From Streptomyces sp. MMG1121 (GTDB lineage Bacteria; Actinomycetota; Actinomycetes; Streptomycetales; Streptomycetaceae), in assembly GCF_001280015.1 (NCBI RefSeq), contig NZ_LGDV01000211.1:1-49413 (forward strand): a stretch of 49,413 nucleotides of DNA, read 5' to 3'. Below are positions 41,196 to 49,413 of this stretch, in pieces. The number at the start of each line of letters is the position of its first letter. Positions within the stretch are counted from its first letter, which is position 1. The translations under genes and the position numbers were made by a program. The notes below the pieces were generated by a model. It was not told where the DNA came from. It worked only from the letters and a program-made list of their open reading frames with translations, and searched no databases.

Positions 41196-44100
41196 GTGCG
41201 GGGCTACGAGAGCCAGGAGCGAGAGCCGGCGGCTGACGTCGACCACCTCTCTCGGTTCGAGGCCGAGATGAAGCGGCTGAGGACCGAGCGGGAGAAGGCG
41301 ATCCAGCACGCCGAGGACCTCGGCTACCAGGTCGAGGTGCTGCGCGCCAAGCTGCACGAGGCGCGCCGCACCCTCATGACCCGGCCCGCCTATGACGGCG
41401 GTGACATCGGCTACCAGGCCGAGCAGTTGCTGCGCAATGCCCAGGTCCAGGCCGACCAGCTGCGCCAGGACGCCGAGCGGGAGCTGAGCCAGGCCCGCGC
41501 GCAGACCCAGCGCATCCTCCAGGAGCATGCCGAGCAGGCCGCCCGGCTCCAGGCCGAGCTGCACCAGGAGGCGGTGACCCGGCGCCAGCAGCTCGATCAG
41601 GAGCTGGCCGAGCGCCGCGCCACGGTCGAGTCGCACGTCAACGAGAACGTGGCCTGGGCGGAGCAGCTGCGCGCCCGGACCGAGTCGCAGGCCCGCCGGC
41701 TGCTCGACGAGTCCCGCACGGAGGCCGAGCAGGCGCTGGCCGGCGCCCGCGCGGAGGCCGAGCGGCTGACCGCCGAGGCCCGCCAGCGGCTGCGCAACGA
41801 CGCCGAGACGGCGCGCGCGGAGGCCGACCAGATCCTGCGCCGCGCCCGCACGGACGCCGAGCGCCTGCTGAACGCCGCGTCCACGCAGGCCCAGGAGGCC
41901 ACCGACCACGCCGAGCAACTGCGCAGCTCCACCGTCAGCGAGTCGGACGCCGCGCGCCGGCAGTCCGCCGAGCTGAGCCGGGCCGCCGAGGAGCGCATGG
42001 CGGCGGCCGAGGAGGCGCTGCGCAAGGCGCGGACCGAGGCCGAGAAGCTGGTCACGGAGGCCGAGCAGGCCGCCGCGAAGACCCTGTCGAGTGCCGAGGC
42101 CGCGAACGAGACGCGGACGCGTACGGCGAAGGAGCAGGTCGCCCGGCTGGTCGAGGAGGCCACCAAGGAGGCCGAGAGCACCCGCGCCGAGGCCGAGCAG
42201 CTGGTCTCGGACGCCCGCGCCGAGGCCGAGAAGATCGTCACCGAGGCCGGTGAGAAGGCCCGCTCGATCACCGCCGAGGAGACGGCTTCCCAGCTGTCCA
42301 AGGCGGCCAAGACCGCCGAAGACGTTCTCAACAAGGCGTCCGAGGACGCCCAGAAGACCACGAAGGCCGCCGCCGAGGAGGCCGAGCGGATCCGCACCGA
42401 GGCCGAGGCCGAGGCGGACCGGCTGCGCGCCGAGGCGCACGACATCGCCGAGCAGCTCAAGGGCGCGGCGAAGGACGACACCAAGGAGTACCGGGCCAAG
42501 ACGGTCGAGCTGCAGGAGGAGGCCCGCCGGCTGCGCGGCGAGGCCGAGCAGCTGCGGGCCGACGCGGTCGCGGAGGGCGAGTCGATCCGCGCCGAGGCCC
42601 GTCGCGAGGCCGTCACGCAGATCGAGGAGGGCGCCAAGTCCGCCGAGGAGCTGCTGGCCAAGGCCAAGGCGGACGCCGACGAGCTGCGCAAGAGCGCGAC
42701 CACCGACAGCGAGAAGGTCCGCACCGAGGCGATCGAGCGGGCCACGGCGCTGCGCCGGCAGGCCGAGGAGACCCTGGAGCGCTCCCGCACGGAGGCCGAG
42801 CGGCTGCGCGCCGAGGCCGACGAGCAGGTCGAGACGGTACGTACTGACGCCGAGACCGCCGCGCGCGAGCTGCGCGAGGAGACCGAGCGCGCCGTGGAGG
42901 CCCGCCGTGCCGAGGCCGCCGGGGAGCTGACCCGGCTGCAGACCGAGGCGCAGGAGCGGCTGGCCTCCGCCGAGCAGGCGCTGACCGAGGCCCGCGAGGA
43001 GGCGGCGCGGATCCGCCGGGAGGCCGCCGAGGAGGCCGAGCGGCTGCGCGCGGAGGCCGCCGAGCGGATCCGTACGCTCCAGCAGCAGGCCGAGGCCGAG
43101 GCCGAGCGGCTGCGCACCGAGGCCGCGTCCGACGCGTCCGCCTCCCGTGCCGAGGGCGAGGCCGTGGCCGTACGGCTGCGCTCCGAGGCCGCCGCCGAGG
43201 CCGAGCGGCTGAAGACCGAGGCGCAGGAGACCACCGACCGGGTGCGCGCGGAGGCGCAGGCCGCCGCCGAGCGGCTCGCCGCCGAGGCGTCCGAGACACT
43301 GGCCGCCGCGCAGGAGGAGGCCGCCCGGCGCCGCCGCGAGGCCGAGGAGACGCTCGGTTCGGCGCGCGAGGAGGCCGATCAGGAGCGGCTGCGCGCCCGC
43401 GAGCAGAGCGAGGAACTGCTGGCCTCCGCCCGCAAGCGGGTGGAGGAGGCACAGGCCGAGGCGACCCGGCTGGTCGAGGAGGCCGACCGGCGCGCCGGCG
43501 AGATGGTGTCCGCCGCCGAGCAGCACGCCCAGCAGGTGCGGGACTCCGTCGCCGGGCTGCACGAGCAGGCCCAGGAGGAGATCACCGGGCTGCGCTCGGC
43601 CGCCGAGCACGCGGCGGACCGTACGAAGCGGGAGGCCGAGGAGGAGTCGGACCGGGTCCGCGCCGACGCCTACGCCGAGCGGGAGCGGGCGAGCGAGGAC
43701 GCCTCCCGGGTCCGGCGCGAGGCGAACGAGGAGACGGAGGCCGCCAAGGCGCTGGCCGAGCGTACGGTCGCGGAGGCGATCACGGAGGCCGAGCGGCTGC
43801 GCGCGGACACGTCCGAGTACGCCCAGCGGGTGCGCACCGAGGCCTCGGACGCGCTCGCCGAGGCCGACCAGGCGGCGGCCCGTACCCGGGCGGACGCCCG
43901 TGAGGACGCCAACCGCATCCGTTCGGACGCGGCGACGCAGGCCGACACGCTGATCACCGAGGCCCGCAGCGAGGCCGAACGACTGCAGACCGAGACCATC
44001 GCGGAGGCCGAGCGGCTCCAGACGGACACGGCGGCGGAGGCCGAGCGCGTCCGCACCGAGGCGCTCACCGAGGCGGACCGGGTCCGTGCGGAGGCGGTGG

Positions 44101-45110
44101 CGAACGCCGAGCAGCTCATCGGGGACGCGACCGGCGACGCCGAGCGGCTTCGTGCCGAGGCCGCGGAGACGGTGGGGTCGGCCCAGCAGCACGCGGAGCG
44201 GCTGCGCGGCGAGGCCGAGCGGCTCAGGGCGGACGCGGAGGCCGAGGTCGAACGGCTCGTCAACTCGGCGCGCGAGGAGGCCGAGCGCACCCTGGACGAG
44301 GCCCGCAAGGACGCCAACAAGCGGCGTTCGGAGGCGGCCGAGCAGGTCGACACGCTCATCACCGAGACCACGGCCGAGGCGGACAAGCTGCTGACCGAGG
44401 CGCAGCAGCAGGCGCTGAAGACGACCGCGGACGCGGAGTCGCAGGCCGACACGATGGTGGGCGCGGCCCGCAGCGAGGCCGAGCGGCTCGTGGCCGAGGC
44501 GACCGTGGAGGGCAACTCCCTGGTGGAGAAGGCCCGTACGGACGCGGACGAGCTGCTGGTGGGCACGCGCCGGGACGCGACCGCGATAAGGGAGCGCGCG
44601 GAGGAGCTGCGCGACCGCATCACCACCGAGATCGAGGAGCTGCACGAGCGGGCCCGCCGCGAGGCCGCCGAGACGATGAAGTCCACGGGCGACCGGTGCG
44701 ACGCGCTCATCAAGGCCGCCGAGGAGCAGCTGGGCAAGGCGGAGGCCAAGGCCAAGGAGCTGGTGTCGGACGCCAACTCCGAGGCGGGCAAGGTGCGCAT
44801 CGCCGCCGTCAAGAAGGCGGAAGGACTGCTCAAGGAGGCCGAGCAGAAGAAGGCCAGCCTCGTCAAGGAGGCCGAGGAGCTGAAGGCCGAGGCGATCCGG
44901 GAGGCCCGGCGCACGGTCGAGGAGGGCAAGCGCGAGCTGGAGATCCTGGTGCGCCGACGCGAGGACATCAACGCCGAGATCTCCCGTGTCCAGGACGTCC
45001 TGGAGGCGTTGGAGTCCTTCGAGGCCCCGGGTTCCGCCAAGGACGGCGGGGTCAAGGCCGGCGCGACGGCGGGCGCCCCCCGTTCGGGTGGCAAGCCGTC
45101 AGAGGGCTAG
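41196..45110 (+). CDS. scy: Scy, polarisome scaffold coiled-coil protein
   Basis: The 1304-residue protein is almost entirely coiled coil. It starts MRGYESQEREPAADVDHLSRFEAEM-like (GTG start), then consists of Glu/Ala/Arg-rich repeats of the AEAERLRAEA type for over 1,100 residues; Scy proteins follow a hendecad-based 51-residue pattern. A short Gly/Ala/Lys tail ends the protein. Scy forms filaments, recruits DivIVA and FilP to the hyphal tip and marks new branch sites. The start is GTG 41196; no strong Shine-Dalgarno site is visible. The repeated GAGGCCGAG-like codons explain the DNA-level repetitiveness. filP follows. Confidence 0.95.
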   Translation: MRGYESQEREPAADVDHLSRFEAEMKRLRTEREKAIQHAEDLGYQVEVLRAKLHEARRTLMTRPAYDGGDIGYQAEQLLRNAQVQADQLRQDAERELSQARAQTQRILQEHAEQAARLQAELHQEAVTRRQQLDQELAERRATVESHVNENVAWAEQLRARTESQARRLLDESRTEAEQALAGARAEAERLTAEARQRLRNDAETARAEADQILRRARTDAERLLNAASTQAQEATDHAEQLRSSTVSESDAARRQSAELSRAAEERMAAAEEALRKARTEAEKLVTEAEQAAAKTLSSAEAANETRTRTAKEQVARLVEEATKEAESTRAEAEQLVSDARAEAEKIVTEAGEKARSITAEETASQLSKAAKTAEDVLNKASEDAQKTTKAAAEEAERIRTEAEAEADRLRAEAHDIAEQLKGAAKDDTKEYRAKTVELQEEARRLRGEAEQLRADAVAEGESIRAEARREAVTQIEEGAKSAEELLAKAKADADELRKSATTDSEKVRTEAIERATALRRQAEETLERSRTEAERLRAEADEQVETVRTDAETAARELREETERAVEARRAEAAGELTRLQTEAQERLASAEQALTEAREEAARIRREAAEEAERLRAEAAERIRTLQQQAEAEAERLRTEAASDASASRAEGEAVAVRLRSEAAAEAERLKTEAQETTDRVRAEAQAAAERLAAEASETLAAAQEEAARRRREAEETLGSAREEADQERLRAREQSEELLASARKRVEEAQAEATRLVEEADRRAGEMVSAAEQHAQQVRDSVAGLHEQAQEEITGLRSAAEHAADRTKREAEEESDRVRADAYAERERASEDASRVRREANEETEAAKALAERTVAEAITEAERLRADTSEYAQRVRTEASDALAEADQAAARTRADAREDANRIRSDAATQADTLITEARSEAERLQTETIAEAERLQTDTAAEAERVRTEALTEADRVRAEAVANAEQLIGDATGDAERLRAEAAETVGSAQQHAERLRGEAERLRADAEAEVERLVNSAREEAERTLDEARKDANKRRSEAAEQVDTLITETTAEADKLLTEAQQQALKTTADAESQADTMVGAARSEAERLVAEATVEGNSLVEKARTDADELLVGTRRDATAIRERAEELRDRITTEIEELHERARREAAETMKSTGDRCDALIKAAEEQLGKAEAKAKELVSDANSEAGKVRIAAVKKAEGLLKEAEQKKASLVKEAEELKAEAIREARRTVEEGKRELEILVRRREDINAEISRVQDVLEALESFEAPGSAKDGGVKAGATAGAPRSGGKPSEG

Positions 45111-45293
45111 CGTGAGGGGTGCGTTCCGGTGTCTTCTGGGGGCTTTGCCCGGGTCGTTGGCAAGCCTTCCGGCCGCGAGCCACTCAAAAGGGGTCTCATT
45201 CTCCAGATCAAACACGTATCCGCTCGATGACACACCGCTTCGGCCCCTAGGATTCCACCTATCACCTCACCGGTCTCATTCGACAGGAACCCC

Positions 45294-46229
45294 ATGAGCG
45301 ACACTTCCCCCTACGGCTTCGAGCTTGTGCGGCGTGGGTACGACCGCGCTCAGGTGGACGAACGTATCTCCAAGCTCGTCTCCGACCGTGACAGCGCTCT
45401 CACCCGGATCACCGCTCTGGAGAAGCGCATCGAGGAGCTCCACCTCGAAACGCAGAACGCCCAGGCCCAGGTCACCGACGCCGAGCCGTCGTACGCGGGT
45501 CTCGGCGCGCGGGTCGAGAAGATCCTGCGTCTGGCCGAGGAAGAGGCCAAGGAACTGCGTGAGGAGGCCCGGCGGGCGGCCGAACAGCACCGCGACCTCG
45601 CCGAGTCGGCGGCCCAGCAGGTCCGCAACGACGCCGAGTCCTACGCCGCGGAGCGCAAGTCCAAGGCCGAGGACGAGGGCGTCCGGATCGTCGAGAAGGC
45701 CAAGGCCGACGCCTCCCAGCTGCGTGCCGAGGCGCAGAAGGACGCGCAGTCCAAGCGCGAGGAGGCGGACGCCCTCTTCGAGGAGACCCGCGCCAAGGCC
45801 GCGCAGGCCGCCGCCGACTTCGAGACGAACCTCGCCAAGCGCCGCGAGCAGTCCGAGCGCGACCTGGCCTCGCGTCAGCAGAAGGCCGAGAAGCGCCTGG
45901 CCGAGATCGAGCACCGCGCCGAGCAGCTGCGTCTGGAGGCGGAGAAGCTGCGCACGGACGCCGAGCGCCGCGCCCGCCAGACGGTGGAGACGGCCCAGCG
46001 CCAGGCCGAGGACATCGTGGCCGACGCCAACGCCAAGGCCGACCGCATCCGCTCGGAATCCGAGCGCGAGCTGGCGGCGCTGACCAACCGCCGCGACAGC
46101 ATCAACGCCCAGCTGACGAACGTCCGCGAGATGCTCGCCACGCTGACCGGCGCGGCCGTCGCCGCCGCGGGTGCGCCGGCCGAGGACGAGCCCATCTCTC
46201 GTGGGGTGCCGGCGCAGCAGACCCGGTAG
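45294..46229 (+). CDS. filP: FilP, intermediate-filament-like coiled-coil protein
   Basis: The 311-residue protein has a short head resembling a DivIVA-like N-terminus (YGFELVRRGYDRAQVDERISKL) and a long coiled-coil rod (about 35-290) with Ala/Glu/Arg heptad and hendecad patterns. The tail is short and Ala/Pro-rich. FilP self-assembles into filaments that stiffen hyphae near the tip and interacts with DivIVA and Scy. TAGGAT (45248-45253) is a candidate -10, and AGGAA lies about 8 nt before the ATG. A terminator follows at 46262. Confidence 0.95.
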   Translation: MSDTSPYGFELVRRGYDRAQVDERISKLVSDRDSALTRITALEKRIEELHLETQNAQAQVTDAEPSYAGLGARVEKILRLAEEEAKELREEARRAAEQHRDLAESAAQQVRNDAESYAAERKSKAEDEGVRIVEKAKADASQLRAEAQKDAQSKREEADALFEETRAKAAQAAADFETNLAKRREQSERDLASRQQKAEKRLAEIEHRAEQLRLEAEKLRTDAERRARQTVETAQRQAEDIVADANAKADRIRSESERELAALTNRRDSINAQLTNVREMLATLTGAAVAAAGAPAEDEPISRGVPAQQTR

Positions 46230-46261
46230 TCCTGCGGCCCACGGTCACTGAACAGGACGAG

Positions 46262-46293
46262 GCCCCTTGTCACTCCGGTGGCAAGGGGCTTTT
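46262..46293 (+). terminator. filP terminator
   Basis: GCCCCTTGTCAC (46262-46273) pairs with GTGGCAAGGGGC (46278-46289, one G-T pair) across a TCCG loop, followed by TTTT. Confidence 0.85.
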
Positions 46294-46313
46294 CCCCGTC
46301 TTAGCGTGGCCCC

Positions 46314-47276
46314 ATGATCGAGCTGGCGGGGCTGACCAAGCGGTACGGCGAGAAGGTGGCGGTCGACCACCTCACCTTCCAGGTCAGGCCCGGCATCGTG
46401 ACCGGTTTCCTCGGGCCCAACGGGGCCGGGAAGTCCACCACCATGCGCATGATCCTCGGGCTCGACCATCCCACGGCCGGCGATGTCCGGATCGACGGCA
46501 GGCACTACGACCAGCTGACGGACCCGCTGACGTACATCGGAGCACTGCTGGACGCCAAGGCCGTGCACGGCGGGCGCAGTGCCTACAACCATCTGCTGTG
46601 CCTCGCGCAGAGCAACGGGATCCCGAAGCGCCGGGTGGCCCAGGTGCTGGACACCGTCGGCCTCACCGCGGTCGCGCGGAAGAAGGCCAAGGGGTTCTCG
46701 TACGGCATGGGGCAGCGGCTGGGGATCGCCGGTGCGCTGCTCGGGGACCCGCGGATCCTGATGTTCGACGAGCCGGTCAACGGGCTCGACCCGGAGGGCA
46801 TCCACTGGATCCGCAATCTGATGAAGTCGCTGGCCGCGCAGGGGCGGACCGTGTTCGTGTCGAGCCATCTGATGAGCGAGATGGCGCTGACCGCCGATCA
46901 TCTGGTGGTCATCGGGCAGGGGCGGCTGCTCGCGGACACCTCCATGGCGGACTTCATCAAGCAGAACTCACGGCCGTACGTGCGGATCCGTTCGCCGCAG
47001 CGGGAGCGGCTGCTGGACGCGCTGCACGAGGCCGGGATCACCGTGGTCGAGGCGGGCGGGGACGCGCTGGAGGTGGACGGGGGCAAGGCCGAGCGGATCG
47101 GCGAGCTGGCGGCGCGGCACGGGATCGTGCTGTACGAGCTGAGTACCCAGCAGGCTTCACTGGAGGAGGCGTTCATGCAGCTCACGGCGGAGTCGGTGGA
47201 GTACCACGCGCGCTCCGGGCCGGCCGGCGGCGCCCCGCGGGGCTGGGGCGCCGGGTGGACGGGGCCCGAGGCATGA
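46314..47276 (+). CDS. ABC-2-type transporter, ATP-binding protein
   Basis: The 320-residue ATPase has Walker A GPNGAGKS (Lys40), signature SYGMGQR (in place of LSGGQ) and Walker B LMFDEPVNGLDPEG, then a C-terminal domain of about 90 residues and a Gly/Pro tail. It belongs to the DRI-like family of exporters with ABC-2 permeases, whose substrates are unknown here. TAGCGT (46302-46307) ends 6 nt before the ATG, suggesting leaderless translation. Its stop overlaps the permease start (ATGA). Confidence 0.9.
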   Translation: MIELAGLTKRYGEKVAVDHLTFQVRPGIVTGFLGPNGAGKSTTMRMILGLDHPTAGDVRIDGRHYDQLTDPLTYIGALLDAKAVHGGRSAYNHLLCLAQSNGIPKRRVAQVLDTVGLTAVARKKAKGFSYGMGQRLGIAGALLGDPRILMFDEPVNGLDPEGIHWIRNLMKSLAAQGRTVFVSSHLMSEMALTADHLVVIGQGRLLADTSMADFIKQNSRPYVRIRSPQRERLLDALHEAGITVVEAGGDALEVDGGKAERIGELAARHGIVLYELSTQQASLEEAFMQLTAESVEYHARSGPAGGAPRGWGAGWTGPEA

Positions 47277-48046
47277 CGGCCGCACGGGTCGTCCGGTCCG
47301 AGTGGACGAAGATCCGGTCGGTGGCGTCCACGGTGTGGACGCTGTCGCTGGCCGTGGTGGTCACCATCGCGCTCGGGATGCTCATCTCCGCCCTCTCCCG
47401 CAGCCAGTTCGACTCGATGCCGATCAGCGACCGGCTGTCGTTCGACCCGACCTTCGTGTCGTTCGCGGGCATGAGCCTCGGTCAGCTCGCCATGATCGTG
47501 TTCGGGGTACTGGTCGTCTCGAACGAGTACAGCACCGGCATGATCCGGGTCTCGCTGGCCGCCGTACCGCGCCGCGCGACCTTCCTGTTCAGCAAGGTCG
47601 CGGTGGCCGGCGCCCTCGCGCTGGTCGTGGGCATGGCGACGAGCTTCGCCGCGTTCTTCCTCGGACAGGCGGTGCTCGGCCCCTACCGGGCGCGGCTCGG
47701 GGATCCCGGGGTGCTGCGCGCGGTGGTCGGCGGCGGGCTGTACATGACGCTGATCGCGGTCTTCTCCATGGGGGTCGCCGCGATGCTGCGCTCGCCGATG
47801 CTGTCGCTGGGCATCCTGATGCCGTTCTTCTTCCTGATCTCCACCATCCTCGGCAATGTCGACGCGACGAAGAAGATCGGCCGGTTCCTGCCGGACCAGG
47901 CGGGCAGCCGGATCATGCAGGTGGTGCCGAGAATCGGCGACGACAGGCCGTACGGGCCCTGGGGCGGGCTCGGGATCATGGTGCTGTGGGTGATCGCCGC
48001 GCTCTTGGGCGGGTACGTCCTGCTGAAGCGACGGGACGCCCAGTAG
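47273..48046 (+). CDS. ABC-2-type transporter permease
   Basis: The 257-residue protein has about six hydrophobic segments, beginning with SEWTKIRSVASTVWTLSLAVVV, a signature of ABC-2 permeases. It includes NEYSTGMIRVSLAAVPRR and ends LLGGYVLLKRRDAQ. The start overlaps the ATPase gene by 4 bp. Together they should form an exporter, possibly for a lipid, antibiotic or small molecule. Confidence 0.88.
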   Translation: MTAARVVRSEWTKIRSVASTVWTLSLAVVVTIALGMLISALSRSQFDSMPISDRLSFDPTFVSFAGMSLGQLAMIVFGVLVVSNEYSTGMIRVSLAAVPRRATFLFSKVAVAGALALVVGMATSFAAFFLGQAVLGPYRARLGDPGVLRAVVGGGLYMTLIAVFSMGVAAMLRSPMLSLGILMPFFFLISTILGNVDATKKIGRFLPDQAGSRIMQVVPRIGDDRPYGPWGGLGIMVLWVIAALLGGYVLLKRRDAQ

Positions 48047-48177
48047 ACCGTTTCGTTACGCCTCGTGATGCTCAGGCTTTACTTTCTTTTGGGTGGAACC
48101 GTCAGTCGCTCGATATCCTCCTAACCCTTACGGGGGCGTGTGCCCCGCTGTCCTGAACCTTTCGATGGGTGCGGAGC

Positions 48178-49413
48178 ATGATCGAGGCTGTAGGCCTGAC
48201 GAAGCAGTACGGTGACAAGACCGCCGTGCACAACCTTTCCTTCCAGGTGCGGCCCGGTGCCGTGACCGGCTTCCTCGGGCCGAACGGCTCGGGCAAGTCG
48301 ACGACGATGCGCATGATCCTCGGGCTGGACAACCCCTCCTCCGGCACGGTGACCATCGCCGGCTACCCCTACCGCAAGCTGCCCAACGCGGCCCGTCAGG
48401 TCGGCGCGCTGCTCGACGCCAAGGCGGTGCACGGCGGGCGGAGCGCACGCAACCACCTGCTGAGCCTCGCCCAGCTGTCCGGCATCCCGGCCCGGCGCGT
48501 GGACGAGGTGCTCGGGGTCGTCGGCCTCCAGGGCGTGGCCAAAAAGCGCTCCAAGGGCTTCTCGCTCGGCATGGGCCAGCGCCTGGGCATCGCCGCCGCC
48601 CTGCTCGGCGACCCGCAGGTGCTGCTGTTCGACGAGCCGGTCAACGGCCTCGACCCCGAGGGCATCCTCTGGGTCCGCAACCTGATGAAGGCGCTCGCGT
48701 CCGAGGGCCGCACGGTCTTCGTCTCCTCGCACCTGATGAGCGAGATGGCCCTGACCGCCGACCACCTCATCGTGATCGGGCGCGGCCAGCTGCTCGCCGA
48801 CATGAGCATCAAGGACTTCATCTCGGCCAACTCCGCCGACTTCGCGCGCGTGCGCACCCCCGACACCGAGCCGCAGCTGCGCGAGAAGCTGACCTCCGCG
48901 CTCACCGAGGCCGGCGGCCACGTGCTGCCGGAGCAGGACGGCGCACTGCGGGTGACCGGACTGCCGCTGCCCCGGATCAGCGATCTCGCGCACGAGGCGG
49001 ACGTACGGCTGTGGGAACTGTCGCCGCACCAGGCCTCGCTGGAGGAGGCGTACATGCGGATGACGCAGGGCGCCGTGGACTACCGCTCGACCGTCGACCA
49101 GAAGGCGGGCCTGCAGCAGCCGCTGCCGCCGGGCGCGCAGCCGCACATGCCGGTGCCCGGCCAGGGCCAGCCCGGCTGGTACGCCCCGCCGCCGCCCCAG
49201 CAGGGCGCCCCCGCGGGCCCCTACGGCACCGCCCAGCCGAACCCGTACGGCGCTCCCGGCACCCCGGCCCCCAACCCGTACGCCCCGCAGCCGCAGCAGG
49301 GGCAGCAGCCCTTCGCCGCTCCGCCTGCCCAGGCACCGGTCGCGGCCCCGGCAGCTCCCGCGGCGCCCGCCGCCGCACCGGCCCCGGCCGCCGTGCCCGC
49401 CCCGCAGCCGGCT
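48178..49413 (+). CDS. ABC-2-type transporter, ATP-binding protein 2 (3' end outside the window)
   Basis: At least 412 codons are visible and the frame runs off the edge. The first 305 residues closely resemble the ATPase at 46314 (GPNGSGKS, SLGMGQRLGIAAALLG, FDEPVNGLDPEG), so the two arose by duplication. After about residue 310 it continues with a Pro/Gln/Ala-rich tail, including NPYGAPGTPAPNPYAP. This is unusual for an ABC ATPase and may be disordered. The start is ATG 48178; GGAG lies only 1 nt upstream, so a different start cannot be excluded. A permease is expected downstream. Confidence 0.88.
   Translation, partial: MIEAVGLTKQYGDKTAVHNLSFQVRPGAVTGFLGPNGSGKSTTMRMILGLDNPSSGTVTIAGYPYRKLPNAARQVGALLDAKAVHGGRSARNHLLSLAQLSGIPARRVDEVLGVVGLQGVAKKRSKGFSLGMGQRLGIAAALLGDPQVLLFDEPVNGLDPEGILWVRNLMKALASEGRTVFVSSHLMSEMALTADHLIVIGRGQLLADMSIKDFISANSADFARVRTPDTEPQLREKLTSALTEAGGHVLPEQDGALRVTGLPLPRISDLAHEADVRLWELSPHQASLEEAYMRMTQGAVDYRSTVDQKAGLQQPLPPGAQPHMPVPGQGQPGWYAPPPPQQGAPAGPYGTAQPNPYGAPGTPAPNPYAPQPQQGQQPFAAPPAQAPVAAPAAPAAPAAAPAPAAVPAPQPA

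Noticed and set aside
41700..44300. DNA-level tandem repeat, possibly a satellite or CRISPR-like array
   Set aside because: The repeats are codons for a regular coiled coil, vary in sequence and lack constant spacers.
40482..44645. A 1387-codon open frame on the minus strand over scy
   Set aside because: It is the reverse shadow of a GC-rich repetitive coiled-coil gene: Leu/Gly/Arg-rich, without domains, and it runs through mce on the other strand. scy itself has clear family identity.
45115..45290. Gene or small RNA between scy and filP
   Set aside because: No open frame with a convincing start and no terminator-like hairpin; it probably holds only the filP promoter.

Overview
The window is a stretch of Streptomyces chromosome. 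The evidence is very high GC with G/C-ending codons, many GTG starts, many genes whose start codon sits directly downstream of a TANNNT -10 box (leaderless mRNAs), and marker genes restricted to this group: the polar-growth coiled-coil genes scy and filP, icmA, and DUF6230/DUF6114 envelope genes. From memory, the gene order resembles the S. coelicolor interval around SCO5390-SCO5443. I could not check this by alignment. I see no tRNA, rRNA, CRISPR array, insertion sequence or prophage gene.

Layout. 1-3908 (+): the end of treS, then mak and glgB of the trehalose/maltose-1-phosphate/glucan (GlgE) pathway. glgB carries an apparent 7-bp deletion. 3883-7867 (-): a HelD-type RNA polymerase-recycling ATPase, a merR-trx pair and a DUF2127 membrane protein. 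Between the ATPase and trx lies an orphan consensus promoter followed by a terminator, which looks like a small RNA gene. 7976-10405: an MFS drug exporter and a divergent TetR, with three operator copies between them. 10468-14373: dctA divergent from a CitA/CitB-type two-component system. 14508-17564: an ABC sugar importer without its own ATPase. 17684-18373: an XRE-like regulator. 18408-24453: a carbon-metabolism block (pfkA, pta-ackA, pyk). 24605-27307 (-): a putative cell-envelope operon (DUF6230, DUF6114, a Ser/Pro-rich secreted protein). 27308-27928: a long non-coding stretch with three inverted repeats and a stem-loop. 27929-28900: a thioredoxin-TPR protein. 29111-31435: a TetR and icmA (large subunit of isobutyryl-CoA mutase) behind a 24-bp perfect palindrome. 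31521-33672 (-): two DUF3817 membrane proteins, a MarR, a truncated MFS remnant and an MTH1187-family protein. 33827-35933 (+): three tandem AIM24-family genes. 36026-37744: a MarR and an MFS transporter; the transporter has a candidate leader-peptide attenuator. 37901-38089: decayed copies of the meaB 3' end. 38191-40988: meaB, a thiolase and methylmalonyl-CoA epimerase. 41196-46229: scy and filP. 46314-49413: two related ABC-transporter ATPases and one permease.

How it fits together. Three metabolic themes recur. One is storage and alpha-glucan metabolism at the left edge. The second is glycolysis and acetate overflow in the middle. The third is short-chain acyl-CoA rearrangement (icmA, meaB, thiolase, epimerase), which feeds polyketide precursors and propionate metabolism. 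The right end is devoted to hyphal tip growth. The least explained items are the candidate small RNA at 6183-6278, the leader-peptide arrangement upstream of the MFS gene at 37744, the three-gene AIM24 operon, and the DUF6230/DUF6114 envelope operon with its 600-bp upstream region. All functional calls come from reading the sequence and from family knowledge; no database search was run.
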